This document shows positions 1-6,108 of a stretch of 6,877 nucleotides of DNA, one piece after another. Source of the DNA: an uncultured Armatimonadota bacterium (GTDB lineage Bacteria > Armatimonadota > Fimbriimonadia > Fimbriimonadales > Fimbriimonadaceae); contig CAMLEL010000130.1 in the NCBI GenBank assembly GCA_946478935.1, forward strand, positions 1-6,877, given 5' to 3'. The notes below the pieces were generated by a model. That model searched no databases. It was given only the letters and a program-made list of their open reading frames with translations, and was not told the DNA's origin. Numbering within the stretch: position 1 is the stretch's first letter; each line of letters starts with the position of its first letter. A program made the translations under genes and the position numbers.

Positions 1-180
1 GTAGCCTTTGCCGAAATGCTGCGGGGCGGAAAGCGGCTGAGTATTAAGGTTCAGGGAGCCTTGACGGCGGCGGGTCTGGCTGTGGTCTTGATGCTGTTTG
101 TGAGCGTGATGTTGATCGATGTGGGTCGGTTGACCAATGGTGGTCATTCTGACGAAAAACCAGCGGCCGTGAAGAAGTAA
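1..180 (+). CDS. rseP: RIP metalloprotease RseP, C-terminal end (5' partial)
   Basis: The reading frame is open from the left edge and ends at TAA 178-180, giving the last 59 residues. They contain a basic amphipathic stretch (MLRGGKRLSIKVQ) followed by a hydrophobic helix at about residues 20-40 that ends in the sequence LIDVGRL, and then a short polar tail rich in Lys and Ala. This matches the end of RseP/YaeL site-2 zinc proteases, where a motif of the type 'lrGkpls..vq..l...Glallm.lm.....D..rl' forms the last transmembrane segment. RseP cleaves membrane-embedded substrates such as anti-sigma factors within the inner membrane. The HExxH and PDZ parts lie outside the window, so activity cannot be judged. 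The assignment rests on this C-terminal signature alone. Confidence 0.72.
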   Translation, partial: VAFAEMLRGGKRLSIKVQGALTAAGLAVVLMLFVSVMLIDVGRLTNGGHSDEKPAAVKK

Positions 181-225
181 TCGGATTTGTGCGACATGAG
201 CATCGCACCCACGGTTTAACAAATA

Positions 226-242
226 GGCCGCCGATGGCGGCC
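226..242. terminator. Perfect GC hairpin, probably a bidirectional terminator
   Basis: GGCCGCC and GGCGGCC form a 7-bp perfect stem around the loop GAT, 46 bases after the stop codon of the rseP-like gene. On the plus strand the stem is followed by TTCAAATTT. On the minus strand it is followed by the more T-rich TATTTGTT. It therefore fits both the end of the rseP transcript and the end of transcription from the decayed tRNA copy at 251-301 on the opposite strand. Neither T-tract is strong, so termination efficiency is uncertain. Confidence 0.6.
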
Positions 243-250
243 TTCAAATT

Positions 251-301
251 TGGGTGCGGGTGAATGCGTTATTCCGAACTATCCGACGCTCTCCATCCCC
301 G
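251..301 (-). pseudogene. Decayed, internally deleted copy of the initiator tRNA-fMet gene
   Basis: Read on the minus strand, this 51-base stretch aligns from end to end with the intact initiator tRNA at 1424-1500. The 5' part GGGATGGAG is identical. A D-arm-like segment (CGTCGGATAGTTCG against AGTCTGGTAGCTCG) is mostly identical. The segment ATAAC from the anticodon loop and a GCA..TTC remnant of the T arm follow in order. The 3' end CCCGCACCCA is identical. About 26 bases are missing, mainly from the anticodon stem and T arm, so no cloverleaf can form. The match continues into the 3' flank (12 identical bases, 249-260 against 1422-1433, then AAA after one indel), so flanking DNA was copied too. 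The order, strand and rough spacing of several matches make chance unlikely. A standard tRNA finder would probably miss it. Confidence 0.68.
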
Positions 302-360
302 TTACGATTCCACGATTTGGTCGCAGTCGGAATAAAATCTACTGGCGGTGTCCCAACAGG

Positions 361-654
361 ATGACTCAGAACGATAAAGGAATGACAGAATCAGCACAGC
401 GGGTGCTGATCTGTGATGACGAACAGCACATCGCGCGCTTTATACGAGTGAATCTGGAACGGCAGGGACATGTTGTTGAATGTGCCAGCGACGGCCCAAG
501 TGCCATCGAGTTCTTATCCAACCACTCGTTCGACCTCGTGGTGTTGGATTCCGAGATGCCAGGCAGCGAGGTGATTCGTGATTGGGTGGCTGATCGCGAA
601 GCGGCTAACATAGTGAAGCTCATCACAAGAGAAAGCACCCGTTTTCACAGGTAA
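361..654 (+). CDS. Truncated response-regulator receiver-domain protein
   Basis: The 97-residue product begins with a short polar leader, then RVLICDDEQ, the first strand with the acidic pair (Asp19, Asp20) of a CheY-like receiver. LVVLDSEMPG carries the presumed phospho-acceptor Asp63, and KLIT supplies the conserved Thr at 89. The protein stops six to eight residues later, so helix 4, strand 5 with the conserved Lys, and helix 5 are absent. The loop after Asp63 is also about four residues shorter than usual (no Met-Asp-Gly). ATG 361 is preferred because the upstream part of the open frame (from TTG 250) overlaps the decayed tRNA. ATG 382 is a further alternative, with AAAGGA directly abutting it. 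Neither start has a well-spaced ribosome binding site. No output domain or kinase is nearby. It could be a gene remnant or a minimal atypical receiver, and the remnant reading is favoured. Confidence 0.55.
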   Translation: MTQNDKGMTESAQRVLICDDEQHIARFIRVNLERQGHVVECASDGPSAIEFLSNHSFDLVVLDSEMPGSEVIRDWVADREAANIVKLITRESTRFHR

Positions 655-686
655 GTACCAAGCTCAACCACGATCTTGATGAGTTG

Positions 687-1178
687 CTAAATTGCCGCAG
701 ACCATCTTGCGATCAGTTCATCAATATCTTGGGCGAGGGCCAGGACGGGAATGATACGAAGTCCAGTTATGCCCCGCACCTCATCGAAGGCGGTTAGGCT
801 AGCGGGATCAGAGGATGCCAGCCAAAGGTTGTTATCGTCCCTCCTGACGGGGACGACATGGTGCTGGACGAGCGTCGCCAGCGGCACGAGTGATCGAACG
901 CTGTCATCAATTTTGATTCGGTCGAGATCGGCGTATGCCATACCCAACTCCTGTGCCTTAGCCATCTGAACGTCACGATCGCCAGTGAATCCGAGGTTGA
1001 TCAGGACACGGTGGAAGGGCTGTTCCGTCTGATGTGCCACACGCTGCGCTTCTTCGAACTGATGGCGAGAAAGAAATTCCTTCTGACGAAGGAACGGCGA
1101 GATCGTCGTCGTCGGTCCCTTGAGAAAACGCCTGATCCGAAAGATCAGTACCCTGATGAATCGAACAAGCCACTCCAC
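687..1178 (-). CDS. Stand-alone MshEN / GspE N-terminal domain protein
   Basis: This is a 163-residue product. Residues 3-20 are a basic, hydrophobic segment (WLVRFIRVLIF then RIRRF) that could lie on or enter the membrane. Residues 26-163 match the T2SSE_N/MshEN domain found at the N-terminus of GspE, PilB and MshE ATPases: FLSRHQFEEAQRVAHQ, then RVLINLGFTGDRDV with AKAQELGM, then DLDRIKID, LVPLATLVQHHVVPV, LWLASSDP and the closing DIDELI. No ATPase domain follows; the stop comes right after the domain. The MshEN subdomain binds c-di-GMP in some ATPases through a repeated R-x-G-x-x-L...G...L..AL motif. Here the motif is only partly kept (Arg57, Leu59, Gly63), so binding is uncertain. The start is GTG 1176-1178, just after an in-frame TGA, with no clear ribosome binding site. 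The gene converges on the receiver gene, with a 32-base gap. Confidence 0.65.
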   Translation of the reverse strand: MEWLVRFIRVLIFRIRRFLKGPTTTISPFLRQKEFLSRHQFEEAQRVAHQTEQPFHRVLINLGFTGDRDVQMAKAQELGMAYADLDRIKIDDSVRSLVPLATLVQHHVVPVRRDDNNLWLASSDPASLTAFDEVRGITGLRIIPVLALAQDIDELIARWSAAI

Positions 1179-1220
1179 TACTCAAGGACGGATGCACAAG
1201 TAGGTTCGTTTTTCAGAAAG

Positions 1221-1355
1221 TGGCGACGACCATCTGCTGCCGAAATTCAGGGCATCTGGGATTCTTTGCTCGACCTGTGGGAAGACGCGTGCGATGAGGA
1301 GCGAACTGAGATTCTGAGCAGCGTGGTGAAGAGGGTGGAGATCAAGGAAAAAAGA
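1221..1355 (+). pseudogene. Remnant of the C-terminus of a serine recombinase
   Basis: In frame with position 1221, the translation includes AAEIQGIWDSLLDLWEDA and EERTEILSSVVKRVEI. This is the pattern at the end of resolvase/invertase-type large serine recombinases, usually of the form 'l..fd.lWe.Lt..Er..ll..lVerVev'. The open frame extends upstream to 1011, but that part is the complement of the MshEN-domain gene and does not look like recombinase. The catalytic Ser domain and zinc ribbon are absent, so only about 45 residues of coiled-coil and C-terminal tail remain. The frame continues to 1418 through the tRNA terminator, which is probably not original protein. The fragment sits beside tRNA-fMet in the interval bounded by the two tRNA copies, as expected for a decayed integrated element. 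The similarity is recognised by eye over a short stretch. Confidence 0.48.
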
Positions 1356-1400
1356 CCGAGGGCTTGCGGTGCTTTCGCCTTTCGCAGAAGCTCACGGTCT
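1348..1400 (-). terminator. Rho-independent terminator downstream of tRNA-fMet
   Basis: On the minus strand, AGACCG (1400-1395) pairs with CGGTCT (1358-1353). Inner pairings GCTT/AAGC and GCG/CGC follow, and a GC-GAAA-GC tip sits inside the loop. The stem runs directly into six T residues (complement of A 1348-1353). It begins 24 bases past the tRNA 3' end, a usual place for a tRNA terminator. It overlaps the end of the recombinase remnant on the other strand. Confidence 0.62.
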
Positions 1401-1423
1401 AATGTTCGGAACAATTGAAATTT

Positions 1424-1500
<77 letters not shown>

Positions 1501-1511
1501 GTAAGGGATTT

Positions 1512-1542
1512 ATGATACCTCTTTGCCGGTCGTGATGTTCAA
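1512..1542 (-). promoter_or_regulatory. Candidate promoter of tRNA-fMet
   Basis: On the minus strand, TTGAAC (complement of 1537-1542) and TATCAT (complement of 1512-1517) are separated by 19 bases. The -10 box ends 11 bases before the mature tRNA 5' end, leaving room for a short leader. The spacer is longer than the usual 17, so this is a tentative call. The tRNA might also be read through from the DUF948-like gene. Confidence 0.3.
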
Positions 1543-1552
1543 TAGGTCCCGG

Positions 1553-1951
1553 TCAAAGTTCCGTTCGATTTGCGAGTGGCGCTCGCTTGGGAGCCGAACG
1601 GTACTCACGAAACGCCTGAAACAATTTGATCCCGGTAAAAACGATTCCCAAGACGGGGGCGAACCGCTCGAACACTTTGGAAGTAGTTTCCGCCATGCTG
1701 CTCGCCGCGCCGGTAACTCCTTCGGCCTTGTTGCCCAAGCTCTTGACGGTGCTCTGGACGGTGGCCGTCAGGCTATCAACTTTGGTTGTGATGCCTTCTA
1801 CCTTCTGAACCAGGCTCTCCACCTTGGGTTTAACATCATTGACGATCGTGACAAGCTTCAGGGCAGCGAACGCCAAGCCAGCGAAAGCGATCGCCGTTAT
1901 GGCAAAGAAGATCGCCGACAGTACCAACCACCACATAGGAATTTCATTCAT
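1553..1951 (-). CDS. DUF948-like single-pass membrane protein with coiled coil
   Basis: This is a 132-residue product. Residues 6-31 are a strongly hydrophobic helix (from MWWLVLSAIFF to GLAFAALKLV) that anchors the protein, probably with the rest in the cytoplasm. Residues 36-95 have regularly spaced Val/Leu positions (VESLVQKVEGITTKVDSL and on to STVKSLGNKAEGV), as in a long parallel coiled coil. A second, weaker hydrophobic patch follows (FAPVLGIVFTGIKLF, about 103-117), then a basic, disordered tail. The layout resembles DUF948/YtxG-type general-stress or envelope proteins. The molecular role is not known. The start ATG overlaps the stop of the upstream gene (ATGA, 1951-1948), so it is probably translationally coupled to the 856-residue protein and belongs to the same operon. 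Confidence 0.7.
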   Translation of the reverse strand: MNEIPMWWLVLSAIFFAITAIAFAGLAFAALKLVTIVNDVKPKVESLVQKVEGITTKVDSLTATVQSTVKSLGNKAEGVTGAASSMAETTSKVFERFAPVLGIVFTGIKLFQAFREYRSAPKRAPLANRTEL

Positions 1952-4518
1952 TCGATTACTCTCAATTCAATCGTCTCAGTTACGGAACCTTCCATTCTGA
2001 ATGGGATGCCGATCACCCCATTTACAGCCTCAAACTTCTTGGACATGCATTCCACGGTCAAGCCCCACATTCCTTTAACAAGCAATTCAGTTTGCACGGC
2101 TTGGGCGGCAGGATTATGGATGGCGACCGTCGCCCAACGCTTTCTCGTGTCGAATCGGAGTTCTCTAATGACGCCAAAGCGTGTCCGAATCTCGAAGCCG
2201 ATCTGCCGGACGACAATTCGACGTCCTACACCTTCCCACGGCCGGATCAGATACTGGTCGATGCCTTCTACAGTGTCCATTTCGAAATGGCATCCAAAGG
2301 TGATCACGCCTGCAGTCCGTGTGGGCAGGACGTAGCTGGCCACATTTCGGAGATAGGCGAACAGGCTGATGCCTACGTCGCCGGTCAAAGGTGAAATGCC
2401 GAACTGCCTGGATGCGGCATCCGGGCAGAACCCCATCGAGCCAGCTCCATCGCTTCGCACCAGCGCCCAAACTCCGAGCATGCCACCGAACGCAAGTCGC
2501 AAGTAACTATCCGGAAGGGAGATGTAGTCGCGCTCCAGCAATCGGAAGAACATGAGCGAGTTCGTTACGGTGGAGGGACCAAGGCACATTTCGCCCTTGT
2601 CACCCATGGCCGGGTGAGGTATCTCATGCTCCTCCAACCAGCGCTTATCGCTCGCGTACCACCACCAACTTGGGCTTAGGCTCCGCGCCGCGAAGGCGAA
2701 TCTCAGGGCCTCTTCAGCCATTCCGGGATTGATGCCGGCGCTGGCTCCTTCGAAGGCTTCTCGAAAAGCCTCAGTCGACCAACCACTGGGGCCGCCAAAC
2801 GGGAAAGATCGATGGGCAGCGGACGCATACGCGATGGAGAGCGTCTGCCAAGCCTGACTGATTTGAACGGCGAAATCTTCTTCCGTCAATTCGGCCACAA
2901 AGTGTTTGAGTTCACCCAGCAGCAGAGCAGAGCCGAATTCGGAATTGCCAGCGGTTGTGGCTCCGGCAAGGGTTGCGGTCTGCAAGAACCGCGCGAGGTT
3001 GCCCGTTAACTTGGTGAGTCCAAGTACTTCCAAGCGATAGAGTGCTGAATACAAGTTCGCGGTGAGCGTGTAAATTTGAGCTCGACCGGCATTGAGGGCC
3101 ACCGACTTGGAATCTGCAAATGCGCTGCCGATCGTGCCATCAGATGGGTTTTGAAGATCATCCAAAAGAAAGTCGCGGACATATTGTTCGAGGGCGGCGA
3201 TCTCATCTGAGTCTGGATAGATTGAGTTCTTTTCCGCTAGAAAGAGGGCATCGGCGAGGGAACTCTCGATTCCGAACGGTCCCAAATAGTCATCGGTTGC
3301 GGTCAGGCGCTCCCCGGAATGTATATCCGTCGCCAAGATGGCGTGATGAAGATTGGTTCCTGGCGCATCCTGGATTTGCCGTTCAACTATCCAGTTCGCG
3401 CGAGCTTGGATCAACTTCTCAATCGGTTCGACAAAAAGCAGATGGGTGTGGGTCTCACGACCCTGCGTATCTTCGAACGAGAGCGTAGAGAGGCCGGAAC
3501 TCTCGGGTCGAACGAAGCAGAATCCGCCTTCATCGTCGGAATCTGTTTCCAACTCGGCGTCGCCATCGGTGTAGAAGCGTGTGGGCGTTGCTCCATTCAC
3601 TTCAAGGGCAATTCCAACATCGAATGGTGCGACCGCGCCGGGCAAGAGTCGAATGGCGGGCTTTCCACATGCGGCGAGGATGGGATTAACGCTGTCGAAC
3701 CGATCTCGCTCGGTTGGCACAAATCGGGTTTGGAACGTCCGAGATTCACCGGGCTCCAAGATCAGGGCCGTGTGGTCGTTAAACCATTCTGGCCATTCTT
3801 CCCGCTCGACGGCGGCCCGGCTGTGGATGTAGACGACCGGAATGCCCTCCCACCTAAACGGAGTGTTGAGGGACGCTGGTACGTGGTTGTAAAACTCCCA
3901 CCGCGTGTCGTCACCCGGAAAAATCAAAAGGCCCGGCGCCTCCGCGTTCAGTCGCTGAGCAAACAAATAGCTGCCAGCGCCACCGATGTACTTGTGGATG
4001 TACACACGGTCCTTGAACATTTCGCCCAATCCAGTGTCGGTGCCGGGATAGCCTTCAAAGAGGTTGTTGAGAGCGAAAGGAAAGGCCAGTTCGCCAATTT
4101 CCAAGATGGCCCGGCTCCGGTTTGTGAGCGTGAGGTCCCAGCAGATCTGCGGAATGGTTCCGGCACGCTCGTAGAATTTCCCAATCGCTTCGATGTCATC
4201 GAGAAAGGCGAATTCGTACGAGAAGGAGACCTTGCCGGGATCCTCGTCGTCATCGAGTTGCCGCGCAGTTGCGTTCCGGCTGACGATCCAAGGGTCATCC
4301 GGATGCGTGCGAGCCCCTATGAGGATGGTTCCCGGATAGTAGTCCTCTGCGATCTCGTCGCCCATGTTGATGGGGGAAAGGACGAATTGAAACTCTTCGT
4401 TCTCGTCCGGCAGATTGGGATTCGCCACCCACATCTGCCCAATGCGCCCACCTTGGCCAAACTCCATTGAAATCAGGGTTCCGGTCAACTCGGGGCGGTC
4501 AATGGAGAAATCATCCAT
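1948..4518 (-). CDS. Large DUF5695-like protein, carbohydrate-enzyme-like fold
   Basis: This is an 856-residue protein without a signal peptide or membrane segment, so probably cytoplasmic. Residues 1-270 look like a beta-sandwich, with LTLTNRSRAILEIGELAFPF at 129-148, a pattern seen in glycan-active proteins. FQTRFVPTERDRFDSV at 262-277 and RLLPGAVAPFDVGIALEV at 290-307 resemble conserved segments of DUF5695-type proteins. Residues 365-735 are mainly helical, with Trp- and Gly-rich loops (SPSWWWYASDKRW at 615-627, the segment GEMCLGPSTVTNS from 642), as in an (alpha/alpha) toroid. Residues 770-856 return to beta strands. This is the domain order of several glycoside hydrolase and lyase families, but I see no catalytic pair I can name. 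It is divergent from a glycosyltransferase and beside a polysaccharide locus, so a role with glycans is plausible but inferred. No good Shine-Dalgarno precedes ATG 4518. Confidence 0.72.
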   Translation of the reverse strand: MDDFSIDRPELTGTLISMEFGQGGRIGQMWVANPNLPDENEEFQFVLSPINMGDEIAEDYYPGTILIGARTHPDDPWIVSRNATARQLDDDEDPGKVSFSYEFAFLDDIEAIGKFYERAGTIPQICWDLTLTNRSRAILEIGELAFPFALNNLFEGYPGTDTGLGEMFKDRVYIHKYIGGAGSYLFAQRLNAEAPGLLIFPGDDTRWEFYNHVPASLNTPFRWEGIPVVYIHSRAAVEREEWPEWFNDHTALILEPGESRTFQTRFVPTERDRFDSVNPILAACGKPAIRLLPGAVAPFDVGIALEVNGATPTRFYTDGDAELETDSDDEGGFCFVRPESSGLSTLSFEDTQGRETHTHLLFVEPIEKLIQARANWIVERQIQDAPGTNLHHAILATDIHSGERLTATDDYLGPFGIESSLADALFLAEKNSIYPDSDEIAALEQYVRDFLLDDLQNPSDGTIGSAFADSKSVALNAGRAQIYTLTANLYSALYRLEVLGLTKLTGNLARFLQTATLAGATTAGNSEFGSALLLGELKHFVAELTEEDFAVQISQAWQTLSIAYASAAHRSFPFGGPSGWSTEAFREAFEGASAGINPGMAEEALRFAFAARSLSPSWWWYASDKRWLEEHEIPHPAMGDKGEMCLGPSTVTNSLMFFRLLERDYISLPDSYLRLAFGGMLGVWALVRSDGAGSMGFCPDAASRQFGISPLTGDVGISLFAYLRNVASYVLPTRTAGVITFGCHFEMDTVEGIDQYLIRPWEGVGRRIVVRQIGFEIRTRFGVIRELRFDTRKRWATVAIHNPAAQAVQTELLVKGMWGLTVECMSKKFEAVNGVIGIPFRMEGSVTETIELRVIE

Positions 4519-4601
4519 AGTGGGGTTTTGGAGATTACCTAGGCTCCGGTGCTATTCTTTTCGTTGAATTCCCTCTCGACCGAAACCATGAAGGCCGATC
4601 A
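4519..4601. promoter_or_regulatory. Divergent intergenic region between the DUF5695-like and glycosyltransferase genes
   Basis: This short gap must hold the start signals for two genes transcribed away from each other. On the plus strand, TTGGAG (4528-4533) and TATTCT (4553-4558) are a weak -35/-10 pair with a 19-base spacer. On the minus strand, TAATCT within 4534-4541 is a possible -10 without a good -35. The palindrome CCTAGG (4538-4543) lies between GGAG and CTCC. No operator can be named. Confidence 0.3.
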
Positions 4602-4610
4602 TTGAAAGAG

Positions 4611-5840
4611 ATGTCCCGAGACGCCTTGCGCTTGTGCATTGTCTCCGAGTTTTTCCATCCAGAATCAAGCAGCGGTACGGGCAAGGCGGTAACCGATATT
4701 GCCCGAAAGCTTGTAGCTGACCATGGTTTTTCGGTGGATGTCGTCTGTGGTCGTCGCTCCTACCTGACGGGTGAACTCTTTGAACCGGCAAGCGAATGGA
4801 ACGGCCTTCGAATTCGACGTCTGAATTTTCCAAATTGGAATCGAAGCGGAGTCGCAAAGCGCTCCCTTGCCAACCTGATTCTGGCCCTGAAAGCTGGCTG
4901 GACTCTGTGGACGGGGCCCAAATACGATGCAGTGTTGGTGACCACGGCTCCGCCATTTTTGCCGATGGCCGCAAGATGGTTGTGGCTAAGGAAGCGGACT
5001 CCGTACTTCTATCTCATTTACGACCTGGAACCGGATCGTGCGGTGCGCCTGGGCGCAGTCAAAGCCGATGCTCGACCAACCCGGATGCTCAAGAAGGCTC
5101 AGAGCAAGTGGCTGAAATCCAGCGCGAAGGTCATCGCAATCGGCCGGTGCATGAAAGACCTTATATCGAGGGAGTACGGAATCGAACCTGGCAGGATCGA
5201 GGTCGTGCCCGTTGGCGCTGATGGCAGCGCTAATGAACCAACCCAAAGAACCAGTACACAGAGACCATTTCGCCTCACCTACTCGGGCAACCTCGGGCGA
5301 TACCATGACTTTGATTCGTTGCTGGACTGCGCCAAGCGGTTCGATCCTGACGAAATTCAGATCAAAATCGTTGGACTGGGCGCGAAGCGGGCTCATATTG
5401 AGTCGCGCGTAAAAGGCGAGGCAATCAGCTCCGTTCTTGTTAGTGATCCGTTACCGTCGGACGAGTACCACGCGCTTCTGGCCGCGACGGACGTTTGCCT
5501 CGTTACGATGGAAGCAGGGATTGAAGGGACCTGCGTTCCAAGCAAGTTCTATTCGATTCTTGGGGCGGGTCGGTGCACGTTGGCAGTTGCCAATGAAGAC
5601 ACTGAACTCGCCCGAACGATCATGGAGAACGATTGTGGTGTCCGAGTCTCTCCCGGCGACACGGAAGCGCTTTACCGGGCGATCATGGACTTATTCCAAG
5701 ATCGTATAAGGTGCATTGAGCAGGGTCGAAATGCATATGTGGCATACCGTGACCGTTACACAACCGATCGGTCTGTGGCGCAACTGGCAAGCATCATTAG
5801 CGAGTCGGTCGAAGCTCAGAATTGTATAAAAAATCAATAA
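4611..5840 (+). CDS. GT4-family glycosyltransferase (WbuB/WcaI-like)
   Basis: The product has about 409 residues and a GT-B layout. Numbering here is from the alternative TTG start at 4602. The first Rossmann domain opens with LCIVSEFFHPESSSGTGKAV (11-30), including the acceptor-side Gly-rich loop, and ends with YFYLIYDLEPDRAVRLGAVK, the equivalent of the 'DLwPesa..lG.l' motif of WbuB/WcaI-type enzymes. The second domain contains TYSGNLGRYHDFDSLL (226-241), IKIVGLGAKR (254-263) and CVPSKFYSILGAGRCTLAVA (311-330), the nucleotide-sugar-binding segment of family 4. It should transfer a sugar from a nucleotide donor to a lipid-linked acceptor at the inner membrane; donor and linkage cannot be told. 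ATG 4611 has GAAAG almost abutting it. TTG 4602 has AAGG seven bases upstream and is an equal alternative. A hairpin terminator follows. Confidence 0.88.
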   Translation: MSRDALRLCIVSEFFHPESSSGTGKAVTDIARKLVADHGFSVDVVCGRRSYLTGELFEPASEWNGLRIRRLNFPNWNRSGVAKRSLANLILALKAGWTLWTGPKYDAVLVTTAPPFLPMAARWLWLRKRTPYFYLIYDLEPDRAVRLGAVKADARPTRMLKKAQSKWLKSSAKVIAIGRCMKDLISREYGIEPGRIEVVPVGADGSANEPTQRTSTQRPFRLTYSGNLGRYHDFDSLLDCAKRFDPDEIQIKIVGLGAKRAHIESRVKGEAISSVLVSDPLPSDEYHALLAATDVCLVTMEAGIEGTCVPSKFYSILGAGRCTLAVANEDTELARTIMENDCGVRVSPGDTEALYRAIMDLFQDRIRCIEQGRNAYVAYRDRYTTDRSVAQLASIISESVEAQNCIKNQ

Positions 5841-6108
5841 GATATCGATTGTTAACTGAATCTGGCCGCATACTAACCGATGCGGACACCGCATTGATTG
5901 TTGTTTGAGGTCTCAGACTTTGATTTTGATCGCCATTGAATCGGCGGATGGGCAAATAGCTTCTGAGTGCGGGAGCCTCCTTATCTGCTGGGATCAAGCA
6001 AGCCCTGACAATAGTGCGTGGTTTATGGCAACGTACGCTATGGTAATATCACATTGTTAGATTTGGTCCGTTTTTTGCCGGTTTTGCTTTGAAAGCTACT
6101 CAACGCCC
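5841..6108 (+). other. 268-base intergenic leader upstream of the chain-length gene
   Basis: This stretch has no convincing gene. The left part is AT-rich with an imperfect hairpin overlapping the glycosyltransferase stop (AATCAATA 5832-5839 against TATCGATT 5843-5850), then the GC hairpin described separately. The rest presumably carries the promoter of the next gene, with TAATAT at 6044-6049 as a possible -10, but I could not find a matching -35. No ops/JUMPstart element (GGCGGTAG) is seen. The length leaves room for leader-mediated control. Confidence 0.4.
5878..5907 (+). terminator. Hairpin terminator after the glycosyltransferase gene
   Basis: ATGCGG (5880-5885) and CCGCAT (5889-5894) pair perfectly around the loop ACA, and the stem extends by a G-T and a C-G pair at its base (5878-5879 with 5895-5896). 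A T-rich stretch follows (TTGTTGTTT). It lies 38 bases after the glycosyltransferase stop. An upstream second copy of CCGCAT at 5866-5871 can pair with the same ATGCGG instead, so two folds compete. Confidence 0.5.

Noticed and set aside
655..686. Possible frameshifted continuation of the receiver domain
   Set aside because: Reading the other frames after 654 gives a short stretch with a Lys and Leu-rich residues, but no clear strand 5 / Lys-Pro pattern before the convergent gene begins, so a frameshift is not supported.
1011..1200. N-terminal half of the plus-strand frame that contains the recombinase remnant
   Set aside because: This half is the complement of the MshEN-domain gene and its Arg-rich translation is a by-product, so only the part after about 1200 was considered as recombinase.
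1523..2335. 270-codon open frame on the plus strand
   Set aside because: It is antisense across the DUF948-like gene, the overlap and the end of the DUF5695-like gene. Its composition is mixed and has no domain.
3319..4470. Long open frame of 383 codons on the plus strand
   Set aside because: It lies wholly antisense to the 856-residue gene and its translation shows no recognisable domain. Open antisense frames of this size are common opposite genes with this codon use.
5964..5976. GTGCGGGAGC resembling the tRNA-fMet 3' end, as a possible third att-like site
   Set aside because: Only ten bases match, with no flanking similarity on either side and no other tRNA blocks in order, so chance is the simplest explanation.
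6025..6060. 11-codon mini-ORF (MATYAMVISHC) in the leader of the chain-length gene
   Set aside because: There is no Shine-Dalgarno, no run of regulatory codons and no adjoining attenuator hairpin, so short frames like this are expected by chance.
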